Shown here in pieces: positions 43,905-52,510 of a DNA stretch of 64,000 nt (positions within the stretch are counted from its first letter, which is position 1; every line of letters starts with the position of its first letter). The DNA lies in assembly GCF_900046455.1 (NCBI RefSeq), contig NZ_FCOT01000012.1:730017-794016 (forward strand). Direction: 5' to 3'. The notes beneath the pieces were generated by a model that was not told the DNA's origin, did no database searches, and saw only the letters and a program-made list of their open reading frames with translations. The DNA comes from Cellulomonas timonensis. GTDB lineage: Bacteria > Actinomycetota > Actinomycetes > Actinomycetales > Cellulomonadaceae. Made by a program: the position numbers and the translations under genes.

Positions 43905-43942
43905 GATGTCGAGACCTGGGCCCCCTCTCGACATCGGCATAG
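43905..43942 (-). promoter_or_regulatory. Inverted repeat at the promoter of the lipoprotein gene
   Basis: GATGTCGAGA (43905-43914) and TCTCGACATC (43926-43935) form a perfect 10-bp inverted repeat. On the minus strand an extended -10 (TGC-TATGCC) lies at about 43937-43945, so the repeat spans the expected transcription start and 5' leader. It could be an operator or a leader hairpin. The rest of the 319-bp gap up to 44187 shows nothing else. Confidence 0.45.
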
Positions 43943-44187
43943 CAAATCGTCCTATGAGTGTTCGACGCGCTCACACTTACCGCCTGGTCGGTTCTTCACC
44001 CGCGCTCGGGTGTTCGGTTTGACCGAGCACGGCCTCAGCGGCTCGCCTCGCCGCAATGCACTCGTCGCGGCGGGCAGCACTTCACCCTCCGCTGGATGCA
44101 CGCAAATGCCCGCAACCGACAGGCGGGTGTGGGCGCGCACGGCGATTCGCCGCCGCCATTGGTCGAAGCAACATCAGACTCCTCGGC

Positions 44188-45000
44188 ATGTTCCGTCACC
44201 GGCTGGCCAAACGCCAGCTCATCGTCGCGATCCTCCTTGCCACACTCGCACTGGGCGGAGGGGTGGCGTACGCGATCATCACCACGCAGAACAACGAGCG
44301 CGCGGCCGAATTACGCGCTCAGGAGGAACTCGCCGCTGAGGAAGCACGCGAAGCGCTGGAGGATCTCACGGACAGCGTCGTGGCTGAGGCCAAGACCACC
44401 GTGGCCGCAGCCGAGGCACACCTGGCCGAGGTCTCCGCAAAGCTCGACGAGGCGACGCTGAGCGCGTACAGCACGGCAGTTGACGCGCTGCGGGCAGCCG
44501 CCGCCCAGCGTGACGTCACAGGGATCGAAACTGCTACAGCCGCCCTCGCGGACGCCACTGCGGCAGCGGACGTCGCCGTCAGCGCCTTCGAGGCGGCAGC
44601 CGCTGCCGCCGAACTCCAGGCCGCGGCTGACGCGGCAGCAGCGCAAGCCGCCGCCGATGAGGCTGCAGCGCAGGCCGCCGCGACCGCGCAGGGTGCAGTG
44701 TCAGGCGGCGGCGCGAAGGCGAGCACCGGTGCATCCGGTTCTTCGAAGCCATCGACAACGACCCGGCAGGACGCCGCCGCGCCCGCGGCTGGCTCCGCAG
44801 CTCCTGCTCCCGCCCCGGCCCCCGCAGCGGACGACGACGTGGTCTGCAACACCCGACAGCCTGACGGATCCTTCATCACGTGCGGCGGGGCGTACGTCCC
44901 GCCGCCCCCCGCACCGCCGAAGGTGTGCCCGCCCGGAACGGTCGACAACCCGATCTACTCGGTGTGCACTCCCCCACCGAACTGGGAATCGACCCCATGA
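44188..45000 (+). CDS. Membrane-anchored Ala-rich coiled-coil protein
   Basis: A 270-aa protein; ATG 44188 is preferred because the membrane anchor starts there (MFRHRLAKRQLIVAILLATL, about 10-30), although no ribosome site is visible and longer in-frame starts exist. The extracytoplasmic part is a long Ala/Glu coiled coil (about 35-170), then a Ser/Thr/Ala/Pro linker, and a small Cys-containing C-terminal module (VCNTRQPDGSFITCGGAYVP, VCPPGTVDNPIYSVC) with four Cys likely forming disulfides. The family is not known to me. It may be a wall-spanning or envelope-sensing protein. Confidence 0.65.
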   Translation: MFRHRLAKRQLIVAILLATLALGGGVAYAIITTQNNERAAELRAQEELAAEEAREALEDLTDSVVAEAKTTVAAAEAHLAEVSAKLDEATLSAYSTAVDALRAAAAQRDVTGIETATAALADATAAADVAVSAFEAAAAAAELQAAADAAAAQAAADEAAAQAAATAQGAVSGGGAKASTGASGSSKPSTTTRQDAAAPAAGSAAPAPAPAPAADDDVVCNTRQPDGSFITCGGAYVPPPPAPPKVCPPGTVDNPIYSVCTPPPNWESTP

Positions 45001-45412
45001 TCCCGCCTTCGCGAAATCCCCCCACGAACGTCCGCTACGGCTCCACGGGCATCAACGACTCCAGAGCGGCGAGGTTGGCCGAGTGTCAGGCGATCATGAG
45101 GGGCATCGCCCTCTAGGCCGCGAAGGCGGGCCTCAGCTCGCGCATGCGGGTCCTGGCGGAGGCCACGGGACCCTGGTCCCACCTTTTCCACGGCACTTCT
45201 GTGTGTAATGGCGACGAAGGACTCGCGGGTCCCGCGGCGTGCGACCAGGAAGAGGTGAGGCGTGACGGCCGACCTCGACGCCAGAGTCCGCCGCTCCCTC
45301 GCCGCACGTTCCGCGGCATCGCGCGCCGCATCTGTCGGGGGTCGGCGCCGCCGGCGCCCCGGCCCCCCGGCCCCGAGTGCGCCGCCCGGCGCGCGACCAT
45401 CGAAGGAGAGCC
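45001..45412. other. Intergenic region before the DUF2249 gene
   Basis: No convincing gene is present. GGGACC-CT-GGTCCC at 45167-45180 is a compact palindrome. A GTG at 45262 with AGGAAGAGG upstream opens a 77-codon frame that becomes Arg/Pro-rich after about 25 codons and overlaps the next gene in another frame. I regard it as chance or a degraded leader. Confidence 0.4.
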
Positions 45413-45718
45413 ATGAGCCAGCCCGTCGAGATCCTGCCCACTGCCCCCGAGCCCGCCGGGCACACCCGCGGTTGCGGAGGTCCCGACGACGCTGACCCCG
45501 TGCTCGACGTGCGCACGATCCCGCACGCGATCCGGCACGCCACGGTCTTCGGCGCGTTCGACGCGATCGCACCCGGCGCGTCGCTCGTGATCGTCGCCCC
45601 GCACGCCCCGCTGCCGCTGCTCGCCCAGCTCGCCGAGCGCGCGCCCGTGGACGTCGAGTACCTCGTCGAGGGCCCCGACGCCTGGCACGTGCGGATCACG
45701 CGCCGCGCCGAGGCCTAA
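45413..45718 (+). CDS. DUF2249-domain protein
   Basis: A 101-aa protein; ATG 45413 follows AAGGAGAGCC. The DUF2249 core (about 28-98) reads VLDVRTIPHAIRHATVFGAF, GASLVIVAPHAPLPLLAQLA and VEYLVEGPDAWHVRITRR. This small TusA-like alpha/beta fold is found beside hemerythrin, nitrite/NO and sulfur metabolism genes. A CGG motif near residue 22 in the N-terminal tail could bind metal. No neighbour clarifies its role. Confidence 0.85.
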   Translation: MSQPVEILPTAPEPAGHTRGCGGPDDADPVLDVRTIPHAIRHATVFGAFDAIAPGASLVIVAPHAPLPLLAQLAERAPVDVEYLVEGPDAWHVRITRRAEA

Positions 45719-45775
45719 GCCCGAGCGGGCGGACTCGCGCGTCCGACCGAGCATCGGATACCCCGCGGGCGCCCG

Positions 45776-46270
45776 TCAGGCAGCGGTCGCCCGCGGCTCG
45801 AGCACGACGAGGACCGTCTCGGTGCGGCGGTGCGACGCGTACGCGTCGAACTTCGGATCGAATCGCGTCCACGTGCGCCACAGCCGGTCCCGCTCCTCAC
45901 TGCGGGCGGCGCGGGCCCGCACCGCCCGCGGCCCCTCCGGCAGGTCGACGGTGGTCTCGGGGTGGGCCTGCAGGTTGAGCCACCACGCCGGGTGCCCCTC
46001 TCCCCAGCCGTTCATCGCGACCGTGACGACGTCGGGGCCCTCCTGCGCGTAGCCGACGATGACGTCGTGCGGGCGGCCCGTGCGGCGGCCGACGGTGTGC
46101 AACACCATCGTCCCGTAGCGGTCGTCGCGGGGCGGCCACAGCCCCCACCTGCCGCGGGACACCCGCAGGATCGCCCGGTGGACCACCCAGGCGGTGCGGA
46201 TGAACCACCGCGGCGGCAGCCACGGACGACGGCCCTGCGGTGAGGTGTGTGCAGTCCCGGCATCGCCCAT
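45776..46270 (-). CDS. Deazaflavin (F420)-dependent nitroreductase family protein
   Basis: A 164-aa protein; ATG 46270 follows GAGAGGC. It has the split beta-barrel DDN/F420 signatures: TMVLHTVGRRTGRPHDVIVG, GPDVVTVAMNGWGEGHPAWW, LNLQAHPETTVDLPEG and the end RLWRTWTRFDPKFDAYASHR. Related mycobacterial proteins use F420H2 to reduce nitroaromatics or quinones. A binding role for FMN or haem is also known in the wider fold. No F420 biosynthesis gene is in the window. It stands alone, after the long urease-nickel unit. Confidence 0.88.
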   Translation of the reverse strand: MGDAGTAHTSPQGRRPWLPPRWFIRTAWVVHRAILRVSRGRWGLWPPRDDRYGTMVLHTVGRRTGRPHDVIVGYAQEGPDVVTVAMNGWGEGHPAWWLNLQAHPETTVDLPEGPRAVRARAARSEERDRLWRTWTRFDPKFDAYASHRRTETVLVVLEPRATAA

Positions 46271-46461
46271 GACGTGCTGCCTCTCGTCCGGCGTCGCGCC
46301 CGCCTTGGCGCGCCCTTGGCACCGTACCGAGATCACGAGTTATGGGCCGGGGCTGTCGCCCGAGAGCTGCCAAGGCCCGTCGGCCCCGCCGCTGGACTCT
46401 CACACCGTGTCAGGCGTGGGCTCCTGCCCATATCCCGACGGACACCAGCGCTGACACCTGC

Positions 46462-48015
46462 CTACGTGCCCACCCCAGACGTCTCCGGCGCGGTCACCCG
46501 GCCGTCGCGCACCACGGCGACGACGTCGGCATGCGCGCGCAGCAGCGTCACGTCATGCGAGACGAGCAGGACCCCGACCCCGCGCTCCCGCGCGAGTCGG
46601 GCGACGAGTGCCACGAGCTCGGCGGCGGCCGCCGCGTCGAGCATCGCGGTGATCTCGTCGCAGACGAGCAGCGCGGGACGCAGCCCGAGCGCCCGGGCGA
46701 CGGCCGCGCGCTGCAGCTCGCCGCCGGAGACCTGCGCCGGGCGGCGGTCCAGCAGGTCGGCGGCGAGGCCGACGGCGGCGGCGAGGTCCGCGACGGGATC
46801 GGGCGAGCTGCCGTGCGGCCAGTCGGCCAGGCGCTGCGGCAGCGTGATCGACCGGCGGAGCGTCAGCCGTGGGTCCATCGCGGCGCGCGGCTCCTGCTGC
46901 ACCCAGCCCACGCTGCGGCGGAGCGCCGCTGGCACGCGCGCGCCGACGGCCCGCACGTCCTGGCCTGCGATCTGCACGCTCCCGGCGTCGGGAGGGTGCA
47001 TGAGCGCCGCCACCGCCGCGAGCGTCGACTTGCCGGACCCGGACGGCCCCGCGACGCCGACGACCTCGCCGGGCCGCACCGTCAGGTCGACGTCCGTGAG
47101 CACGGGCACGCGCCCGTAGCCAGCAGCGACGCCCCGCAGCCGCACCGCGTCCGGCACATCCACCGCGTCGGACGCGGCGCGGGGCCCGGGTCGGAGCCCG
47201 CCGCGGCGCGCCCGCACCAATGCCCGCGTGACGGCGTGCACGGGATCGTCCAGCACGGCACGGGCCGGTCCGCGCTCGACGACCTGCCCGTCGGCCATGA
47301 CGCTCAGCGTGTCGCCGTACGCGCGGGCGAGCTCGACGTCATGGGTCACCAGCAGGGCCGCGTGCCCTGAGCGGGTGTAGGTGCGCAGCATCTGTGCGAG
47401 CAGCGCCCCGGCGTCCTCGTCGAGGCCGCTCGCGGGCTCGTCCGCGAGCAGCAGCGGGGGGTGCCCGGCGAGCGCGGCGGCGACGGCGGCGCGGCGGATC
47501 TGCCCGCCGGAGACCTGGTGCGGGTAGCGGTCGAGCAGGTCCACGTCGAGCCCGGCGGTCGCGGCCAGCTCGTCCACGTGCCGCCGGACGGTCTCGCGCG
47601 TCAGGTGCGGGTGCCCGGGCAGCAGCCGGCCCGACGCGGCGCCGAGCGCCACGACCGCCTCGGTGAGCTGCACGCGCAGCGTGCGGACGGGGGTGAACGA
47701 CGTGGCCGCTGACTGGGGCACCACGCCGACGAGCCGTCCGTAGACCGTCCCGGCGAACGTCGCGGCGTCCGCGCCGAGCAGGTCGACGGCGCCGTGGTCG
47801 ACACCGAGCCGAGCGGCGCCCGCCACCTGGCTGCCGCGCGGCAGGGCGCCGGTCAGCGCCCGGATCAGCAGGGTCTTGCCGGCCCCCGACCGGCCGACGA
47901 CGACGTGGAGGTCGCCCGGGACGAGGTCGAGGTCGACTCCCCGCAGCAGGTGGCGCCCGTCGATGCCGACGTGCAGCGCGCGGGCGCGGAGCACCGCGAT
48001 GTGCTCAGACGGCAT
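46462..48015 (-). CDS. Nickel/peptide ABC importer ATPase, fused double domain
   Basis: A 517-aa protein carrying two complete nucleotide-binding domains, like NikD and NikE (or DppD and DppF) fused. Domain 1: Walker A VGRSGAGKTLL, signature QVSGGQIRRAAVAAAL, Walker B LLLADEPASGLDEDA. Domain 2: Walker A AGPSGSGKSTL, signature QVSGGELQRAAVARALG, Walker B LLVCDEITAMLDAA. In domain 2 the residue after the Walker B Glu is Ile rather than the usual Pro. It overlaps the permease gene by 11 bases and closes the urease-nickel unit. Energy supply for nickel uptake is inferred from context. Confidence 0.9.
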   Translation of the reverse strand: MPSEHIAVLRARALHVGIDGRHLLRGVDLDLVPGDLHVVVGRSGAGKTLLIRALTGALPRGSQVAGAARLGVDHGAVDLLGADAATFAGTVYGRLVGVVPQSAATSFTPVRTLRVQLTEAVVALGAASGRLLPGHPHLTRETVRRHVDELAATAGLDVDLLDRYPHQVSGGQIRRAAVAAALAGHPPLLLADEPASGLDEDAGALLAQMLRTYTRSGHAALLVTHDVELARAYGDTLSVMADGQVVERGPARAVLDDPVHAVTRALVRARRGGLRPGPRAASDAVDVPDAVRLRGVAAGYGRVPVLTDVDLTVRPGEVVGVAGPSGSGKSTLAAVAALMHPPDAGSVQIAGQDVRAVGARVPAALRRSVGWVQQEPRAAMDPRLTLRRSITLPQRLADWPHGSSPDPVADLAAAVGLAADLLDRRPAQVSGGELQRAAVARALGLRPALLVCDEITAMLDAAAAAELVALVARLARERGVGVLLVSHDVTLLRAHADVVAVVRDGRVTAPETSGVGT

Positions 48016-48910
48016 GACGGGCCCCCCGGTGCAGGGCGGCGCCGAGGCATACGGTCGCGGCGACGAGCAGCCCCGCGGGCGCGGCGAGCGTCCACCAGGC
48101 GCCGGACACGACCGACTGCTGCGCGAGCTCGATGAGCGAGCCGAGGGACGCCTGGTGCGGCGGCATCCCGAGGCCCAGGAACGTCAGCGTCGTCTCATGC
48201 CACACCGCATGCGGCACGAGCAGCGCCGTCGCGACGCCGACCTGGGCGCCCACATGCGGCAGGACGTGGTGGCGCAGCACCTGGCGGCGCGTGTATCCCT
48301 GCGACGTGGCGGCGCGCACCCAGGCCCGCTCGCGCAGCGACAGGACCTCGCCCCGCACCAAGCGCGTGGTGCCGGTCCAGTGCGTGAGCGCCACGACGAG
48401 CACGACAGTCCACAGGCTTCCCCGGTACACGGTCGCGATGATGATGCCGAGCAGCAGATGCGGCACTGCGGCGACCCCGTCGACGCCGCGCATGAGGATG
48501 CGGTCCGCGCGGCCGCCGAGCATCGCGCTCGCCGCGCCCAGGGCCGTGCCGAGGAGCGCCGCCACCGCCGCGCCCACTGCGGCCGCCAGCAGGGAGACTT
48601 GCAGCGCCCGCGCGCACCGCACGAACAGGTCGCGCCCCGCGACGTCCGTGCCGAACGGGTGCGCCCACGAGGGCGCGGTGACGCCCGCGACGTAGTCGAC
48701 GGCGCCTGTGTCGGCGCCACCCCACCAGCCGGTGGCGCTCGCGACGATCGGCACGGCCAGTGCGTACAGGATGATGACGGCCCCGGCGGCGTACGGCCAT
48801 CGGGGGGTGCGCGGCGGGTGCGTGACGGAGGACAGCCCCGCCATGGTGGCTGGCGCCCGCCACGGCGGGGCGGCGACCAGGCCGGCGGTCATGCGCTGCT
48901 CAGAGGTCAT
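48005..48910 (-). CDS. Nickel/peptide ABC importer permease (NikC/DppC type)
   Basis: A 301-aa permease from ATG 48910. After one helix (about 43-60) comes the OppC-type motif PSWAHPFGTDVAGRDLFVRC, then the BPD_transp_1 core with YTRRQVLRHHVLPHV as the EAA loop and ETTLTFLGLGMPPHQASLGS, which is highly characteristic of DppC/NikC proteins. The start lies within the end of the partner permease gene (11-base overlap), and its own end overlaps the ATPase gene. Confidence 0.92.
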   Translation of the reverse strand: MTSEQRMTAGLVAAPPWRAPATMAGLSSVTHPPRTPRWPYAAGAVIILYALAVPIVASATGWWGGADTGAVDYVAGVTAPSWAHPFGTDVAGRDLFVRCARALQVSLLAAAVGAAVAALLGTALGAASAMLGGRADRILMRGVDGVAAVPHLLLGIIIATVYRGSLWTVVLVVALTHWTGTTRLVRGEVLSLRERAWVRAATSQGYTRRQVLRHHVLPHVGAQVGVATALLVPHAVWHETTLTFLGLGMPPHQASLGSLIELAQQSVVSGAWWTLAAPAGLLVAATVCLGAALHRGARHAV

Positions 48911-49907
48911 CGGCGCGCACCCTCGGGTCGACGAGCACGAGCGCGGCGTCGGCGAGCAGGTTGCCCAGCAGCACCAGGACCGTCAGGCACACGGTCGTGC
49001 CGGCGAGCAGCGCGAGGTCGCGGCCCACCGCGGCGTCCACCATCGCCTGCCCCAGCCCTGGCCAGGAGAAGACCGTCTCGACGAGCGCGGCGCCCACGAC
49101 CAGCTCGGGCAGCCGGGTGCCGAGCAGTGCCAGCAGCGGCACGACTGCGACGGGGAGCACGTGCCGGGACGTGACGGTCCGCGGCGGCAGCCCGCGCAGC
49201 CGAGCCGCGAGCACGGCGTCCGACGAGCGGGCGCCGATGAGCGCGGCGTGCAGGTGCAGCGCGATCCACGGCACCTGTGACAGGGCGACGGCGAGCGCCG
49301 GCAGGAGCGCGTGCGACGCGACGGTCGCGACGGTCAGGGGCTCGCCGGGTGGAGCCAGGCCGCCCGCCGGCAGCCACCCCAGGCCGAGGGCGAACACGAG
49401 GAGCAGCCCGAGGCCCACGATGTAGGCGGGGGCGGCGGACAACGCCCACGCGACGCCCGTCAGCACTCGCGCGGCGAGGCTTTCGGGCCGGCGCGCGGCC
49501 GCGACGGCGAGCGGCACGGCGAGCAACGCGCCGAGCAGCAGCCCCGCCGTCATCACCAGCGCCGTCCACGGGATGCGCGCGGCGAGCGTGTCGGCGACCG
49601 GAGCCCGCAGGATCGTGGACGTGCCCCAGTCGCCGGTGAGCGCGCCCTGCCACCAGGCGAGGCACGCCTGCCACCAGTTGCCCTGGTCGAGCAGCTCCCC
49701 GACGGCGGCGCGGGTCTGTGTGTTCGTGAACTCCCCGCGGGCGCCGAGGAACCCGCTCGTGCCATCCGCCGGGGTGAGCGACGCCAGCAGGAAGACCAGG
49801 GCGCTGACGCCGAGCAGCAACGGCACTGCCCACAGGGCACGCCGCAGGACGACTCTCCGCACGGCATGCGCCCGGGACGACGAGCGCGCCGCGGACGGCA
49901 CGGTCAC
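48900..49907 (-). CDS. Nickel/peptide ABC importer permease (NikB/DppB type)
   Basis: A 335-aa permease; GTG 49907 overlaps the binding-protein stop (GTGA). The N-terminal helix LRRALWAVPLLLGVSALVFL and an external loop with a WWQ/WWQG segment precede the transport core. The EAA loop is RLRGLPPRTVTSRHVLPVAV and the C-terminal signature VETVFSWPGLGQAMVDAAVG is typical of DppB/NikB. It pairs with the DppC-like subunit encoded next. Confidence 0.92.
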   Translation of the reverse strand: MTVPSAARSSSRAHAVRRVVLRRALWAVPLLLGVSALVFLLASLTPADGTSGFLGARGEFTNTQTRAAVGELLDQGNWWQACLAWWQGALTGDWGTSTILRAPVADTLAARIPWTALVMTAGLLLGALLAVPLAVAAARRPESLAARVLTGVAWALSAAPAYIVGLGLLLVFALGLGWLPAGGLAPPGEPLTVATVASHALLPALAVALSQVPWIALHLHAALIGARSSDAVLAARLRGLPPRTVTSRHVLPVAVVPLLALLGTRLPELVVGAALVETVFSWPGLGQAMVDAAVGRDLALLAGTTVCLTVLVLLGNLLADAALVLVDPRVRADDL

Positions 49908-51523
49908 GGGACGGCCTTCCACTCCTCGACGTTCCACCACGGCCCCCACGCGACGCCGTGCTCGTGGGGCTCGACGACGTGCTCGACGCCCGAGTACTCG
50001 TCGAGGCCGCGCGCCGCGTACGTGTGCTCGAGCGTGACCAGGGTGATCATCGGCGGGTTCGCCATGAGCACCTCCTGCAGGTCCAGGTAGGCCTGTGTGC
50101 GCACGTCCGGGTCCGCGCTGCGCCGCGCGGTGTCGAGCAGCGCGTCAGCGCGCGGGTCGGAGTACCCGGACGGGTTGGTGTAGGCGTCCTCGGGGTCGTA
50201 GGGCGCGAAGGACGAGTGCAACGCCGTGTACACCTGCGTGTCGGGGTCGTAGGGCCGGTCGCCGCCGCCGAGCACGAACGCCTTGGTGTTCATGCCCGCC
50301 GCCGCGGCGGGCCGGTCGACGGCCTCCACCTCGACGTCCGCGCCGATCTCCGACAGGTCCGAGGCCACCGCCAAGGCGAGGTCGCGGCGCAGGGTGTCCT
50401 CGGCGAAGTACATGATCGTGAACTGCAAGGGCACGCCGTCCTGGGCGCGCGTCCCGTCGGCGCCAGCCGTCCACCCCGCCGCGTCGAGCAGCGCCTCCGC
50501 CTCGGCGGGGTCGTGGGCGAACTGCGCGTCGGCGTCGTACGCCGCGCCCTGCGCGGGGGTGAACGGCGTCGCGGCGGCCCGCCCGTAACCCCGCAGGATG
50601 CCCTCGACGAGCGCCTCGCGGTCCACCGCGAGGTTGAGGGCGAGCCGGACGGCGGGATCTTGGAACGCCGGCACGCCCTGCGGCAGGGTGACGGCGCGGT
50701 AGTCCGCCGACGTGTTGGTGAACACGGTGAGGTCGTCAACGCCCTCGAGCTCGGCAGCAGCCCGCGGCGGCAGCTGGGCCCCGTCGAAGTCCCCGGCACG
50801 CAGCCGCTGCGCCCGGACGTTCTCGTCGGGCACGAACGCGATGACGAGCCTGTCGACGTCCGGGCGCTCGCCGCGGTACGTGTCAGAGGCCTCCAGGGTC
50901 AGCGATTCCCCCGCGCGCCACTCGGTCAGCCGGTACGGGCCGGACCCCACGGGCTCGCGGTTCAGCGTCGAGTCCAGGACGGTGCCGGTCAGCAGCTCGG
51001 ACGGCGCGATGCCGACAGTCAGGGTGCTGGGGAAGGGCGCATACGGCTCCGACAGCACGAACTCGACGGTCGTGGCGTCCGGCGCCGAGACGTCGGTGAG
51101 GAACTCGAACGACGACGCGAGCGGTGACGCGTACGCAGGGTCGATCAGCGTCCGGTACGTCGCGACGACGTCTGCGCTGTCGAGGGCGGTCCCGTCGGAG
51201 AACCCGACGCCGTCCTGGATCCGCACGGTCCACCGCGTCAGGGACTGGTCGGGCTCCGGCTCGCCGGTGGCGAGGTCGGGCTCCATAGCGCCGTCTGCGG
51301 CGACGGCGTAGAGGCCGTCATAGATCTTCGAGGTGATGCCGAACATGGCGTCCAGCGGGTTGAGCGTCGCGTACTCCGCGTACTCCGCGAGGCGGACCGT
51401 CACCTGCCCCGCGTCCGCTCCCCCGTTGTCGGGCGTTGGGTTGGTGCAGGCGGCTGCGACCACCAGCACCAGCACCGCCGATGCTGCTGCTGACAGCCGT
51501 GATGATGTCCGCCCGGTGCTCAT
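49904..51523 (-). CDS. Nickel/peptide-type ABC substrate-binding lipoprotein
   Basis: A 539-aa SBP_bac_5 lipoprotein from ATG 51523; the signal SSRLSAAASAVLVLVVAAAC places the lipidated Cys at residue 26. TLNPLDAMFGITSKIYDGLY, DGVGFSDGTALDSADVVATY and EPVGSGPYRLTEWRAGESLT are family hallmarks. NikA, DppA and OppA share this fold, so specificity rests on context: it is two bases downstream of the urea channel in the urease operon, so nickel (perhaps as a chelate) is the likely cargo. There is no obvious His cluster for direct nickel binding. Confidence 0.88.
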   Translation of the reverse strand: MSTGRTSSRLSAAASAVLVLVVAAACTNPTPDNGGADAGQVTVRLAEYAEYATLNPLDAMFGITSKIYDGLYAVAADGAMEPDLATGEPEPDQSLTRWTVRIQDGVGFSDGTALDSADVVATYRTLIDPAYASPLASSFEFLTDVSAPDATTVEFVLSEPYAPFPSTLTVGIAPSELLTGTVLDSTLNREPVGSGPYRLTEWRAGESLTLEASDTYRGERPDVDRLVIAFVPDENVRAQRLRAGDFDGAQLPPRAAAELEGVDDLTVFTNTSADYRAVTLPQGVPAFQDPAVRLALNLAVDREALVEGILRGYGRAAATPFTPAQGAAYDADAQFAHDPAEAEALLDAAGWTAGADGTRAQDGVPLQFTIMYFAEDTLRRDLALAVASDLSEIGADVEVEAVDRPAAAAGMNTKAFVLGGGDRPYDPDTQVYTALHSSFAPYDPEDAYTNPSGYSDPRADALLDTARRSADPDVRTQAYLDLQEVLMANPPMITLVTLEHTYAARGLDEYSGVEHVVEPHEHGVAWGPWWNVEEWKAVP

Positions 51524-51525
51524 GA

Positions 51526-52452
51526 TCACGGCCTCCGCAATGCGCCGATGCCCGCTGCGACGACCAGCAGCAGCCACGTCGTCAGGATGTAGGGCCAGGT
51601 GTAGTGCGGTGCGTCGGTCGCGTCGTTCAGCGCCAGTGTGACGACCGCCGTCACCGCCGTGCCGAGCACCGCGTACAGCCAGGACGCGACGCTGCTGCGC
51701 AGGAAGACAACGGACAGCGCGATCGCGGTCAGCACGCCGGAGTAGCCGGCCAACCCCTCGGCGACGTCCGCGTCGGCCCAGCCCAGGGCGAGCGCGCACA
51801 GGCTGCCGACCGCGCTGCCCATCGCCGCCGCGAGGCCCACCTTCCACGACGCGACGAACAGGCCCAGCAGGATCAGCGCGCCGGACCACACGCTGCTGAT
51901 CAGGACGACCTCGGACACGTTCGTCAGCAGCGACTCCAGGTACGTCGCGCCGGCGCCCTCCACCACGTGCACGGCCGGGGACCTGACCTGCAGCCCCGCC
52001 GTGGTCGCGTGCATCACGCCAGCCACCACGCAGAACGGCGCCGTGGTGGCCGGCAGCGCGAACCGGGCGAGGGGGCGGGTGGCGAACAGCCACACGAAGA
52101 ACCTCGTCACGGGCGCGCACAAGATCCCGCCGAGCGCGGCGATCGGATAGGCCCAGCCCTGCGAGCCCAACGCGGAGTAGACGGCGGCGCCGAGCAGCGC
52201 GCCGCAGAACCCCTGCATCCCCAGGCGCACGTCCTGCGCCCCCAGGAGCGCGCCCGTGAGGGTGTTCGCGACGGCGCCGATCGCCACCAGCAGCGCCATC
52301 CGCCAGTCCGCCACCAGGAACGCGGCCAGGATGAGCAGGCCCGTCCACACGTTGCGCTGGAAGAAGATCTGCGAGAGCCCGTCGGAGAGCGAGCGCACGT
52401 CCAGGGCCGCGCCGACCCCTGCGGCCGGCGGTGGGGCGTTCGTCGCTGTCAT
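51526..52452 (-). CDS. Urea channel/transporter (UT family)
   Basis: A 308-aa integral membrane protein; ATG 52452 is chosen because upstream residues are low-complexity and AGGAGG precedes it. It has about ten helices in two similar halves: GLSQIFFQRNVWTGLLILAA, then GAVANTLTGALLGAQDVRLG and GLQGFCG-like MQGFCGALLGAAVYSALGSQ. The second half has GLAGYSGVLTAIALSVVFLR. These are features of the bacterial Yut/UT urea channels (PF03253). Placement between ureD and the nickel importer supports urea entry for the urease. Its stop is two bases before the next start. Confidence 0.92.
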   Translation of the reverse strand: MTATNAPPPAAGVGAALDVRSLSDGLSQIFFQRNVWTGLLILAAFLVADWRMALLVAIGAVANTLTGALLGAQDVRLGMQGFCGALLGAAVYSALGSQGWAYPIAALGGILCAPVTRFFVWLFATRPLARFALPATTAPFCVVAGVMHATTAGLQVRSPAVHVVEGAGATYLESLLTNVSEVVLISSVWSGALILLGLFVASWKVGLAAAMGSAVGSLCALALGWADADVAEGLAGYSGVLTAIALSVVFLRSSVASWLYAVLGTAVTAVVTLALNDATDAPHYTWPYILTTWLLLVVAAGIGALRRP

Positions 52453-52510
52453 CGAGCCCTCCTGCCCGTGCTGGTGGTGCTGGCGGGATTCACCGTGCGC
52501 GGCGCCCGGC

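Noticed and set aside
45262-45495. 77-codon frame with a ribosome-like site upstream
   Set aside because: After about 25 codons it becomes an Arg/Pro-rich shadow of the DUF2249 gene in another frame.
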